From the NCBI RefSeq assembly GCF_024436435.1, contig NZ_JAFMZP010000003.1, positions 682,001 to 746,000 on the forward strand: 64,000 nucleotides of DNA. Direction: 5' to 3'. Below the pieces are notes generated by a model that saw only the letters and a program-made list of their open reading frames with translations, was not told the origin of the DNA and searched no databases. Numbering within the stretch: position 1 is the first letter of the stretch; each line of letters opens with the position of its first letter. This DNA is from Desertivirga xinjiangensis. Its GTDB lineage: Bacteria; Bacteroidota; Bacteroidia; Sphingobacteriales; Sphingobacteriaceae. Below, piece by piece: positions 56,250 through 64,000 of the stretch. The position numbers and the translations under genes are program-made.

Positions 56250-59200
56250 CTAAGAGACTTCCCCTTCCTGGTTTTGCTTTGAAGCTATATAATCTGAAGG
56301 AGTGCTCCCAAATTGTTCTTTAAAGCACTTTCTAAAGTAATTTTGATTGGTAAATCCTACCTGGTAAGCTATCTCACTAATATTAAATTTGTTTTGGCTG
56401 AGCAGTTGCGCAGCGCGGTTCAGTCGCACAGAGCGTATAAATTCATTTGTGTTTTGATTAGTCAGTGCCTTAATCTTTCTGTATAAGGTAGTTTTACTCA
56501 TACCAACCACCCTGCTTAGTTCCTCCACTCCTAAAGATGGTTCAGAGATATTTTCTTCAATATGCTTCATCGCTTTCTCCAGAAACTTTTCATCGGGCGA
56601 GGTAATAGCCACATTTGTCGGCTGAAGTGTTATTTCACGGCTGTATTTCTCACGTAGCTTTATACGCGACTCAATAAGGTTCCATACTTTCAAATCCAGG
56701 TAGGGCAGATGAAAGGGCTTTGTTATGTAATCATCAGCTCCTGTTTCAAGTCCCTCTATTTTGAAAAGCATAGGTTCCCTTGCAGTTAATAAGATCACGG
56801 GAATGTGGCTTGTTCTTGGATCTACTTTCAGTTGTGAGCATAATTCAGTTCCCGTAAGGTTCGGCATCATCACATCGCTGATTATAATGTCGGGAATGGC
56901 CTTTATTGCCCGTTCCCATCCTTCAGCTCCGTCGGCAGCTGTAATCACCTCAAAATCTCTTTCAAAATGGGCAGCCATAAAGTCCATAACATCAGGGTTA
57001 TCTTCCACCAGCAGCATTATAAAACGCCTTTCTCCTGCCATTGTTAGAATACTTTCTTTTTTTTCAGTTGTTTTTTCGAATACCGGGAGTTCGTGACTGA
57101 GGTATGCGTTTATATTCTCGCTGCCATTATAGTTTTGAATGACATCCGAATCATTAAGATGTTCCCTGCCGAGGGGAAGGGTAACCCTGAACACAGTAAT
57201 GTTTTCATTGCCATTTTCTCCCAGGATACTCTGCGCTTCTATGGACCCGCCATGCAGTTCCACAAGTCCTTTTGAGAAGGAAAGGCCCAGGCCTGTTCCA
57301 TTATTATTTACACCGGCGTGATTATAGTTTTGAAATTCCTTAAACAGAGAACCGAGGTTTTCCGGAGGAATGCCAACGCCGTTGTCTTGCACCTCTATTT
57401 TAAGGTATTTGTTGCTCTGTCCTTGCCCCGCTTGAACATTTAGTTTCACATGAATATATCCTCCGGCAGGAGTAAATTTTAAAGAGTTTGAAATTAAGTT
57501 AAAGATCACTTTTTCCATCTTATCCCGATCAAACCATAACTGGACACTTTTGGCCTCTGTAATTAGCTTAAGTTCGATGTCTTTACTTTTTGCATAGGTC
57601 TGAAAAGCAGTAAGCATCTCACGGGTAAACCTAATCATATCACCTTCGGCGGCCTCCAGCTTGATATTGCCCGTTTCTAATTTCCTGTAATCGAGCAATT
57701 GGTTAGTTAGTCGCATTAATCTTTCTCCATTTCGGTAGATAAGACGGAGCTGATGCTGAACTTTATTATCAAGGGAGCTAAGACTCATTAACTTTTCTAT
57801 TGGTGAAAGGATAAGTGTTAGCGGCGTTTTAATCTCATGCGATATATGAGTGAAAAATTTCAGTTTTCTTTGTACCAGTTCCTGATCTTTTTCCCGGCTC
57901 ATCTGCTCAAAGTCGAGGTCGCTTTTTAATTTGGCTGTTTTATAAGAAAAATAATAGAAAAAGTACAATAGGGTGCAAAAAACTGCAAGGTAGCAAGCAT
58001 AAGCCCACCATGTTTTATACCAGGGAGGTAAGACCCGTATAAAAATACGTGCCGGAGCCTCATTCCACAGACCATCATTATTTGCTGATTTTACAAGGAA
58101 TTCGTACGTACCTGCACTTAAGTTTGTGTAAGTAGCGGTTCGTTGATTACCCACATAGTGCCAGTCATCATTTAAGAAACCCTTCAGTTTATATGCATAC
58201 TGGTTCTTCTCAGAATTTATATAGCTTAAGGCTGCAAATTTGAAAGTAATGTATGCCTGGTTATAGGCGAGGGTAATGTTCCGGCTTTCGTTAATGTGAA
58301 TGTTTTGCGGAGAGTCTTTAGTGCCTATAGGTACTCTCTTGCTGTTAATGAGAAAGTCGGTGAATTGTACCGTGGGGACACGTTTATTTGAGCGTATTTT
58401 TTCTGGGAAGAAGGTTGTAATGCCGTTTATTCCTCCGAAGAGCAATTCTCCATTGTCCATTCTATAGCTTGCACCAGACAGAAACTGGTTGCTTTGTAAG
58501 CCGTCACTAATGCTGTAGTTTTTTATTATGGCAGCTCTTCTGCCTGCTGCAAGTTGTATTCTGCTAATCCCCCTGTTACTGCTTACCCAGATATTCCCCA
58601 TCCGGTCTTCATTGATAGCCCGGATTACATTATTTGCCAGGCCTTCTTTTTCAGAAAATGGGATGAATTGCTTGGTTTCCGCATTTAGGAAATTAAGGCC
58701 GGCCCTTGTGCCTATCCAAAGGCGCTGGCTAGAGTCAATAAATAAGCTGGTTATACTATTATTAGTGATACTGTGCGGGTTACGCTGTTCGTGGACATAT
58801 CTTAAGAACTTGTTTTGCTTTCTGTCCAAGTAACAAAGACCTTGTAACGTTCCAACCCAAAGATTGCCCAAACGGTCTTTTACCAGAGAAGTAATGTTAT
58901 TGCCGCTGATGCTGTTTTGGTTGACAGGATCGTGAACGTAGCTTTTTAGACCTTTCACAGGATCGAAGTACAGAAGTCCCCCTCCGTTAGTACCGGCCCA
59001 AACGCCGGTGGATTCTGCCAGAACAGTATAAACCTGGCTTCTTCCACGAAAGTCGTTGTCTTTTTTTAAAGTATAATCGGTGAAAGTTTTTGTCTTCACA
59101 TTAAAATAGTAGAGTCCGTCGAACGCGCCGACCCAAATATTCCCCTTTAGATCGCGGGCCAGCGACTTTACGATATTCTCCGAAGATTGAGGTCCGTTTT

Positions 59201-60473
59201 TTTTCAGGTTATAAAATTCATACTTTCCCGTGCTCCTGTTCAAGAAGTTTAATCCCCCACCTTCAGTACCTATCCATAGTGCACCATCGGCCTCGTGTAA
59301 TATGGAGCTGACAACGGGATTGTTCAATCCCGGCCTGTTTCCGAGTTGCTCTCCGATATTTTGGAAGTTCAGGCTTACAGGATTGTATATATTCAAACCT
59401 CCGGCAAAAGTGCCTACCCAAATACTGCCATCCCTGTCGCGCATTATTTTTAAAACCGATCGATGAGACAAGCTTTCAGGATCATATTTTTCATGTGTAT
59501 ATGTTGTGAATTTGTGAATAGCGGGATCAAGAATACTTAATCCTTTTCGGGTGGCTAACCACACATGACCGTCGTCGTTAAAAAAGATATCCCGTACTAC
59601 ATTAACCGGAAGGCTTTGCATGTTCCCGGCTTCATAGCGGTAATTTATACATGAGTTGTTAGCGGCATTGTAATAAAATAGCCCCGACTGTTCTGATCCC
59701 AACCATATATTCCCTTTTTGGTCCTGTTTGATAACCCGTATAGTCCCTGGATTAGCCGAGATCGTTTTTTGAAGCAAAGAAGGTACTGGTACAAATTTGT
59801 CAGTCTTTAGGTTAATGCACTTCAGGTCATTTCTCAATCCAATCCACAAAACATCGGCATTGTCTTTATAAAGAACCTGAATATTGGATTTACTGAGAGT
59901 GTTGACCAAATTGTTGTTTAAGAGCTTTTTTTGAACAAGGTCATAGAGCTTAAGTCCGTCGTATGTGCCAATCCAGATGAGGTGGTCGTTTTCTGGCACT
60001 ATTGCAGTGACAAAGTTTGCCGACTGAACATCTTTTCCTGAGGCCTGAATTGAAATATTGCTAAAATCTTCTGTTTGGGGATTATAGATGCTTATGCCCG
60101 CAGTAGTCCCTATGAGCAAGGTCCGGCCAGATGTTTCTGCAATGACGTTGACCTGATTGTTTGCCAGGCTTTTTTTATTGTTCAGCTCATTTTTAAATAC
60201 CTTGAATTCATAACCATCGTAGCGGTTAAGACCATCTTCAGTACCAATCCAGATAAAGCCTTTCGTATCCTGGTGCATTGAAAAGATCGTATTCTGAGAC
60301 AGGCCATCGTTAATAGACAAATGTTTGAATGGGATCTGCCGTTGCGCAATAAGAGAGAGGCTTAAGAAGAAAAAATAGAAGAATAGCGCAAGCCTGAACG
60401 ATGTATGAAAGACACTATAAAAAAAACGGGGATATTTATTTTGATCAGGAAACTCGCACATCTCAATCAGCAT
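56250..60473 (-). CDS. Hybrid two-component system sensor/regulator (HTCS)
   Basis: ATG 60473 is preferred; a TTG seven codons earlier keeps the frame. The product has about 1,407 residues. After a hydrophobic segment (LALFFYFFFLSLSLIAQ) come many propeller repeats of the form GxIWIGT..GL (for example GFIWIGTEDGLNRYD), then a Y_Y_Y domain ending in a membrane helix (WAYACYLAVFCTLLYFFYYF). The histidine kinase has HISHEIKTPLTL (His879) and an ATPase with GTGLGLSFSKGLVELHGG. A receiver follows with phospho-Asp about 1200 in ISDVMMPNLTG, then an AraC-type DNA-binding domain (MSKTTLYRKIKALTNQ, ISEIAYQVGFTNQNYFRKCF). Such proteins sense oligosaccharides in the periplasm and activate adjacent susCD loci. 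Confidence 0.95.
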   Translation of the reverse strand: MLIEMCEFPDQNKYPRFFYSVFHTSFRLALFFYFFFLSLSLIAQRQIPFKHLSINDGLSQNTIFSMHQDTKGFIWIGTEDGLNRYDGYEFKVFKNELNNKKSLANNQVNVIAETSGRTLLIGTTAGISIYNPQTEDFSNISIQASGKDVQSANFVTAIVPENDHLIWIGTYDGLKLYDLVQKKLLNNNLVNTLSKSNIQVLYKDNADVLWIGLRNDLKCINLKTDKFVPVPSLLQKTISANPGTIRVIKQDQKGNIWLGSEQSGLFYYNAANNSCINYRYEAGNMQSLPVNVVRDIFFNDDGHVWLATRKGLSILDPAIHKFTTYTHEKYDPESLSHRSVLKIMRDRDGSIWVGTFAGGLNIYNPVSLNFQNIGEQLGNRPGLNNPVVSSILHEADGALWIGTEGGGLNFLNRSTGKYEFYNLKKNGPQSSENIVKSLARDLKGNIWVGAFDGLYYFNVKTKTFTDYTLKKDNDFRGRSQVYTVLAESTGVWAGTNGGGLLYFDPVKGLKSYVHDPVNQNSISGNNITSLVKDRLGNLWVGTLQGLCYLDRKQNKFLRYVHEQRNPHSITNNSITSLFIDSSQRLWIGTRAGLNFLNAETKQFIPFSEKEGLANNVIRAINEDRMGNIWVSSNRGISRIQLAAGRRAAIIKNYSISDGLQSNQFLSGASYRMDNGELLFGGINGITTFFPEKIRSNKRVPTVQFTDFLINSKRVPIGTKDSPQNIHINESRNITLAYNQAYITFKFAALSYINSEKNQYAYKLKGFLNDDWHYVGNQRTATYTNLSAGTYEFLVKSANNDGLWNEAPARIFIRVLPPWYKTWWAYACYLAVFCTLLYFFYYFSYKTAKLKSDLDFEQMSREKDQELVQRKLKFFTHISHEIKTPLTLILSPIEKLMSLSSLDNKVQHQLRLIYRNGERLMRLTNQLLDYRKLETGNIKLEAAEGDMIRFTREMLTAFQTYAKSKDIELKLITEAKSVQLWFDRDKMEKVIFNLISNSLKFTPAGGYIHVKLNVQAGQGQSNKYLKIEVQDNGVGIPPENLGSLFKEFQNYNHAGVNNNGTGLGLSFSKGLVELHGGSIEAQSILGENGNENITVFRVTLPLGREHLNDSDVIQNYNGSENINAYLSHELPVFEKTTEKKESILTMAGERRFIMLLVEDNPDVMDFMAAHFERDFEVITAADGAEGWERAIKAIPDIIISDVMMPNLTGTELCSQLKVDPRTSHIPVILLTAREPMLFKIEGLETGADDYITKPFHLPYLDLKVWNLIESRIKLREKYSREITLQPTNVAITSPDEKFLEKAMKHIEENISEPSLGVEELSRVVGMSKTTLYRKIKALTNQNTNEFIRSVRLNRAAQLLSQNKFNISEIAYQVGFTNQNYFRKCFKEQFGSTPSDYIASKQNQEGEVS

Positions 60474-60554
60474 TATCGGTAAATTGGTTATCAATTAATT
60501 TGATTAACTAATATACAGTATTGAGATGAAGTATGGTAAAAAAATCAGAGAGTT

Positions 60555-60608
60555 CATCCCTTTGCAGTTACCTGATTTTTGTTTTCTTACACTGTCTGCA
60601 AAGGGATG
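60555..60608 (-). terminator. Hairpin after the T9SS protein gene
   Basis: A perfect 13-bp inverted repeat: CATCCCTTTGCAG (60555-60567) and CTGCAAAGGGATG (60596-60608) with a 28-nt loop, lying just beyond the stop of the minus-strand gene. On the minus strand a run of seven T follows about 10 nt later. It separates that gene from the regulator. Confidence 0.6.
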
Positions 60609-60630
60609 GGGCTATGTGTTGCTTAAATTG

Positions 60631-62547
60631 TTATTTCTTGATAAACTTAAAAGCAGAAAACGAATTTTCCTTTTGAAACACAAGCGAATAAAAACCCGGA
60701 CTAAACGCTGTCAGATCTATCTGGGTACTGGTACTATTACTTACCGGAATTACGCTCGATACAATTGCTCCGTAGCTATTTACAATTTTAATCAGATCTT
60801 CTTTACCTGAAGGTACGTGCGTAACATTTAGAATATTGGCGACAGGGTTAGGGAACAGCTTTAAATGATCAATGTGATTTTCAACGCTTGCGATATCATT
60901 AAAAGTTTCCTTGCCGTCCTTGTCTCTTTGCCTTAACCGGTAATACGAGGTTCCGGCTAGTGGAGCAGTGTCTTTGAAAATATAATTGTTTGTGCCAGCA
61001 ATGTTCTTTGCAGGCACCGACGTTATAAAACTAAACGATTTTCCATCAGAAGAGCGTTCAATTATAAATTCGTTTGTGTTAACTTCGTTTTGAGTGGTCC
61101 ATTGCAGCACAGCCTGGGGACTCAGGGCCGCCCTTTCTACTTTGGCAGTAAAAGTAGTGACGTCCAGAGGCAAGGTACTTGAGTTCTGAATAGAAAAGGC
61201 TCCAAATGCACTTATTCCGGTAGCCCGTACAGTATATCGACTGGGAGTAACGGCGTCTAATTCGGCATGCTGTTCATCCCATGAGCTGCCATCGTAACGT
61301 ATTATCGAAACGTCCTCTGTTGTATTGAAATCTGCAGAATGGTCGGCGCTTCCAAAGTTCAAAGAGATGTCTAATATAGCTCCTGCGGCGTCCTCAGGAT
61401 TGATTTTCCATTCTCTGTTAATAATTTTTAAGCTAGCAGGAGGTGTCTGGAATGATGAAGTCAGTCCCACTGCAAAGGTTGCTTCTGCACCAGAATTCTT
61501 TAAGGTTACAAAATTTGGGCCTGTGCCAGAGGCAAGTCCTATAGGAAAATCGACATCAGAATTGCTTACCTTTCTTTTTAGAACACCGGTTCCTGTCAAC
61601 TTTAAGTAATTCTCACCAAGAGTTAATACACTTGTATTAACGGCATCTACTATAGCTCCATTATTTACATAGAGAAGGACCTTGCCATTATTGTTCGAGC
61701 TAGGGCTAGAGTTAACTGTGTTAAGCCCCTGACCTAATTTCAGCAATCCCGTGATATTAAGAGTTACTGTGGATGCGGAATTGCTGGAAACAGGAATTAT
61801 GTTTGAAGAAACAGCAGTATTGCTTAAATCTAAAGTTCCGTTAATGTTGTAAATATAATTTCCACCCGCGTTTGAAGTTGATGTGCTACTCATATGAAAG
61901 TAAGCATTTGGGTGGAGTAGTTTTACAGTCTTTCCGGCGTTTATAGTAAAAGTATAATTATCATTAGATGAACTGCTAGCGTTGTTATAATAGGCAGTGA
62001 AAGCTGGATTATCAGCAACAGTAAGGTTGATATCCTGGTCGATTTCCATACTGAAGTTGCTGGCATTTCCAGATACGGCTCTCAAACGAGCGACCTGGCA
62101 AATACCCGAACCCCTAATGATAACGCTTGCGGCATTTGCTGCTGCCTCCAGGATAATGCCATCACCGGTAGTAGTTGTTGATCCCAGCAAGCCATCGTTT
62201 TGAACCACAGCATTGCTGCCCGCAACGCCACCGACACGGAGATAGTAGGCACTTGACGAACCTACAACTGAATTGAGCGTGGCCCCTTTTTCAATAGTAA
62301 GGTTATTGCAGCTGTTACTTCCATCTAATGTAATAGTATGCCCATTCTGAATGGTTACATTTCTTGAGCTCCCGGGCTTAGTTGTGGTCGTTGACCATCC
62401 CAGGCTGTTTGAATAGATCTGCCAGTTTCCTGGAGTGTTCCAGTTTCCTGATTGTATTGACCGGTAGTCGCCCTGACTTTGAGCATGAACTTTATTCTGA
62501 TAAAGGATACAGGAGAGGAAGATCAAAATGAGTCGAATTTTATTCAT
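60631..62547 (-). CDS. Secreted protein with type IX secretion (type A) C-terminal domain
   Basis: A 638-residue protein. Signal peptide MNKIRLILIFLSCILYQNKVHAQ; then GDYRSIQSGNWNTPGNWQIY and NVTIQNGHTITLDGSNSCNNLTIEKGATL, a beta-solenoid pattern found in large surface proteins; a fibronectin-like segment (AVLQWTTQNEVNTNEFIIERSSDGKSF); and a C-terminal sorting domain (LKLFPNPVANILNVTH, DLTAFSPGFYSLVFQ, FKFIKK). The last part directs export by the type IX system and attachment to the surface. No enzyme motif is visible. It lies 10 nt downstream of the pectate-lyase-like gene and is probably in its operon. Confidence 0.85.
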   Translation of the reverse strand: MNKIRLILIFLSCILYQNKVHAQSQGDYRSIQSGNWNTPGNWQIYSNSLGWSTTTTKPGSSRNVTIQNGHTITLDGSNSCNNLTIEKGATLNSVVGSSSAYYLRVGGVAGSNAVVQNDGLLGSTTTTGDGIILEAAANAASVIIRGSGICQVARLRAVSGNASNFSMEIDQDINLTVADNPAFTAYYNNASSSSNDNYTFTINAGKTVKLLHPNAYFHMSSTSTSNAGGNYIYNINGTLDLSNTAVSSNIIPVSSNSASTVTLNITGLLKLGQGLNTVNSSPSSNNNGKVLLYVNNGAIVDAVNTSVLTLGENYLKLTGTGVLKRKVSNSDVDFPIGLASGTGPNFVTLKNSGAEATFAVGLTSSFQTPPASLKIINREWKINPEDAAGAILDISLNFGSADHSADFNTTEDVSIIRYDGSSWDEQHAELDAVTPSRYTVRATGISAFGAFSIQNSSTLPLDVTTFTAKVERAALSPQAVLQWTTQNEVNTNEFIIERSSDGKSFSFITSVPAKNIAGTNNYIFKDTAPLAGTSYYRLRQRDKDGKETFNDIASVENHIDHLKLFPNPVANILNVTHVPSGKEDLIKIVNSYGAIVSSVIPVSNSTSTQIDLTAFSPGFYSLVFQKENSFSAFKFIKK

Positions 62548-62557
62548 ATTATTTGTG

Positions 62558-64000
62558 TTATTGTTTTATAAAACGTGTCGTTAGCTTTCCGGATAAGTTT
62601 CTGAACTCAACTATGTATATACCTGAAGGATAGTCAGCGATAGTTATTGTTGATTGCTGAGCATCTTTTTGCACCGGGATGCGACTCAGTTTGCGGCCCT
62701 CTGCATTGTAAATAGTTATTGAAGCATCAGGTTCAGCTTTAGAGTGCCTGATGTTTACCTGCTGCTCTGCAGGATTAGGATAAATAAGTAAGCCCTCCCG
62801 TTTGGGTCTATCGGGCTGTTGCGATAGTGCAGTACGCTGGAAGTTCGATGCCATCACGACATCACTAAAGCAAGTGTCCCCTGTTCCATCTTTTCTTTTA
62901 CTTCCCACCTTATAGTAATATACAGAGGCCGAAGCATTAAAATCAGCAATAGAAAACGCTGTGCTATTTATTTCCGAACTTATTTCAGCGATTTTGATAA
63001 AACTTGTATTGTCTGCTGAGCGGTAAAGGCCAAAATTAAACTGGTCTTTTGCCCAGTTCGTTTTGAAATCCACAAGAACTGTATCGCCTGATCTATTGGC
63101 AGATACCTGGCTAAAGATCACTTGCTGATCGGGCGAAGGGATAGCGTTTATATAGCTTTCCAAGAGAGTATAACCATCCTCCGCATAATCATTCCGGTTC
63201 AATGAAGTGGAATCGGAACCGACACTGCTCATCCTAGCTTCCCACCAATTTGGTAGTCCGTCGTTATCACTATCATTAGGATAATCACTACCGTTTAAAA
63301 TTGGCCAGCCGCCCACAGTAGTTTGACTGTTAATAATACCAGAAGGGGTTTGCATACCCGGTACGTTAAAACTATTGTCTGCATATGTTGCTGTGCCGGT
63401 ATTGGTCTCTCTGATGATCCTGCGGTCAACGGTGTCGCGCCTTGGTAGAATCGCCCCGGCACTGTCCAGTACGGATGTATATGCATCAGTTGCAATTTGA
63501 GTTCTTACTGGTGCATAGCTGAAAGGGGTGTTCACTTTAATAGAGTCGACGGTCAAACCCGTACCCAGTGTTACGCCCAGCCAATTGTCCGCTGTAACAT
63601 CACTAAATCCGTTTACATAATTCCCATGTAAGTAAAATTTTCCATTTTGAATCGAAGTGCTGTTACTGTAATCTAAAATCCTCTTTTTTCTGGCCGTTCC
63701 AGCGGTGGCAGGTCCGCTTTTATAATAATTGTTGACCATATTCTGGTGCCCGCCTATTCCGCCATAAGTTCCACCGTACCAGTTAAATATTACGTTATTC
63801 CGGAAATCCACCCATTCAAATTCTGGCTGTTCCGTATTCTCACTTCCCGAAAAACGAGGATTTCTATTATAATGGCTAGCGAGCAGATTGTGATGAAAAG
63901 AAGCGTTTTGACCGCCCCAGATACCGCCGTAACCGTGGGGAGTAGGCTTGGGGTGGGAAGCAAGGTACAAGCTTTCACTCAGGATGCTCCATTGCAAAGT
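62558..64000 (-). CDS. Pectate-lyase-like secreted protein with T9SS domain (cut by right edge)
   Basis: The frame is open through the last base of the window; 480 codons are visible and the N-terminus is missing. The first part, LQWSILSESLYLASHPKPTP followed by YGGIWGGQNASFHHNLLASH and RNPRFSGSEN, then FEWVDFRNNVIFNWYGGTYG, matches the parallel beta-helix core of PL1-type pectate lyases in Bacteroidota; HHNLLASHYNRNPRF holds the conserved substrate-binding arginine region. DNDGLPNWWEARMSS is a calcium-binding thrombospondin-type repeat. The end (LLIYPNPAEQQVNIRHS, YPSGIYIVEFRN, RFIKQ) is a type A T9SS sorting domain. It should cleave polygalacturonate by beta-elimination outside the cell. 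Confidence 0.82.
   Translation of the reverse strand, partial: TLQWSILSESLYLASHPKPTPHGYGGIWGGQNASFHHNLLASHYNRNPRFSGSENTEQPEFEWVDFRNNVIFNWYGGTYGGIGGHQNMVNNYYKSGPATAGTARKKRILDYSNSTSIQNGKFYLHGNYVNGFSDVTADNWLGVTLGTGLTVDSIKVNTPFSYAPVRTQIATDAYTSVLDSAGAILPRRDTVDRRIIRETNTGTATYADNSFNVPGMQTPSGIINSQTTVGGWPILNGSDYPNDSDNDGLPNWWEARMSSVGSDSTSLNRNDYAEDGYTLLESYINAIPSPDQQVIFSQVSANRSGDTVLVDFKTNWAKDQFNFGLYRSADNTSFIKIAEISSEINSTAFSIADFNASASVYYYKVGSKRKDGTGDTCFSDVVMASNFQRTALSQQPDRPKREGLLIYPNPAEQQVNIRHSKAEPDASITIYNAEGRKLSRIPVQKDAQQSTITIADYPSGIYIVEFRNLSGKLTTRFIKQ

Noticed and set aside
60526..60810. 94-codon plus-strand ORF between the regulator and the T9SS gene
   Set aside because: More than half lies antisense to a conserved T9SS sorting domain, and the rest crosses the terminator hairpin; the composition is Lys/Leu-rich without a family.
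1..64000. Search for defence, toxin-antitoxin, phage or CRISPR modules
   Set aside because: No nuclease, helicase, methyltransferase-restriction, integrase or repeat-spacer pattern was recognised; the single methyltransferase is of the small-molecule O-methyltransferase type.

Overview
The window looks like a chromosome segment from a Bacteroidota member, most likely Sphingobacteriaceae (Pedobacter-like); the family assignment is inference. The support is an alternative complex III plus caa3-type oxidase operon, SusC/SusD proteins, a hybrid two-component regulator, type IX secretion C-terminal domains, and several promoters of the Bacteroidota form TAnnTTTG. No tRNA, rRNA, CRISPR array, insertion sequence or recognisable defence system was seen.

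Region 1 (1-19,504, all + strand) is a surface polysaccharide (capsule/O-antigen-like) cluster cut by the left edge. It encodes enzymes for a UDP-N-acetyl-L-fucosamine-type sugar, with the usual two-domain CapF apparently split into a cupin epimerase and a separate reductase. It also encodes a WbuB-like transferase, a WbpV/WbpL/WbpM-like trio for making and loading a first 6-deoxy-HexNAc-phosphate on the lipid carrier, a Wzi/RemB-like outer-membrane protein, six further glycosyltransferases and a half-size ABC exporter. No Wzx or Wzy is visible, so the ABC protein is the only flippase candidate here.

Region 2 (19,505-27,603) is housekeeping: pgi, a COG3650-type lipoprotein, prfB with an intact programmed +1 frameshift, a SirB1-like protein, a SAM methyltransferase, a BamA-type barrel and a deoxyhypusine-synthase-like enzyme. 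Two convergent intergenic gaps hold copies of a hairpin-forming repeat. One copy can fold as a closed multi-branch structure, and next to it lies a 48-bp duplicate of the prfB 3' end.

Region 3 (27,650-46,681) is a long respiratory operon: actABCDEF, coxB, coxA, ctaA, ctaB, two cox3-type genes, a subunit IV gene, a SCO copper chaperone, a CtaM-like DUF420 protein, a small Cys/Met-rich membrane protein, DUF983, DUF2461, an OmpA-domain lipoprotein and a small possible HMA-fold protein. It begins with a TAnnTTTG promoter and an 11-bp hairpin in the leader. Quinol would be oxidised by ACIII and electrons passed to the adjacent oxidase.

Region 4 (46,695-64,000) is a polysaccharide utilisation locus: susC-susD on the minus strand, a divergent GH2 glycosidase and a beta-helix lipoprotein, a one-protein hybrid sensor/regulator, and two T9SS-secreted proteins, one of them a pectate-lyase-like protein cut by the right edge. 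A pectic substrate is the best inference.
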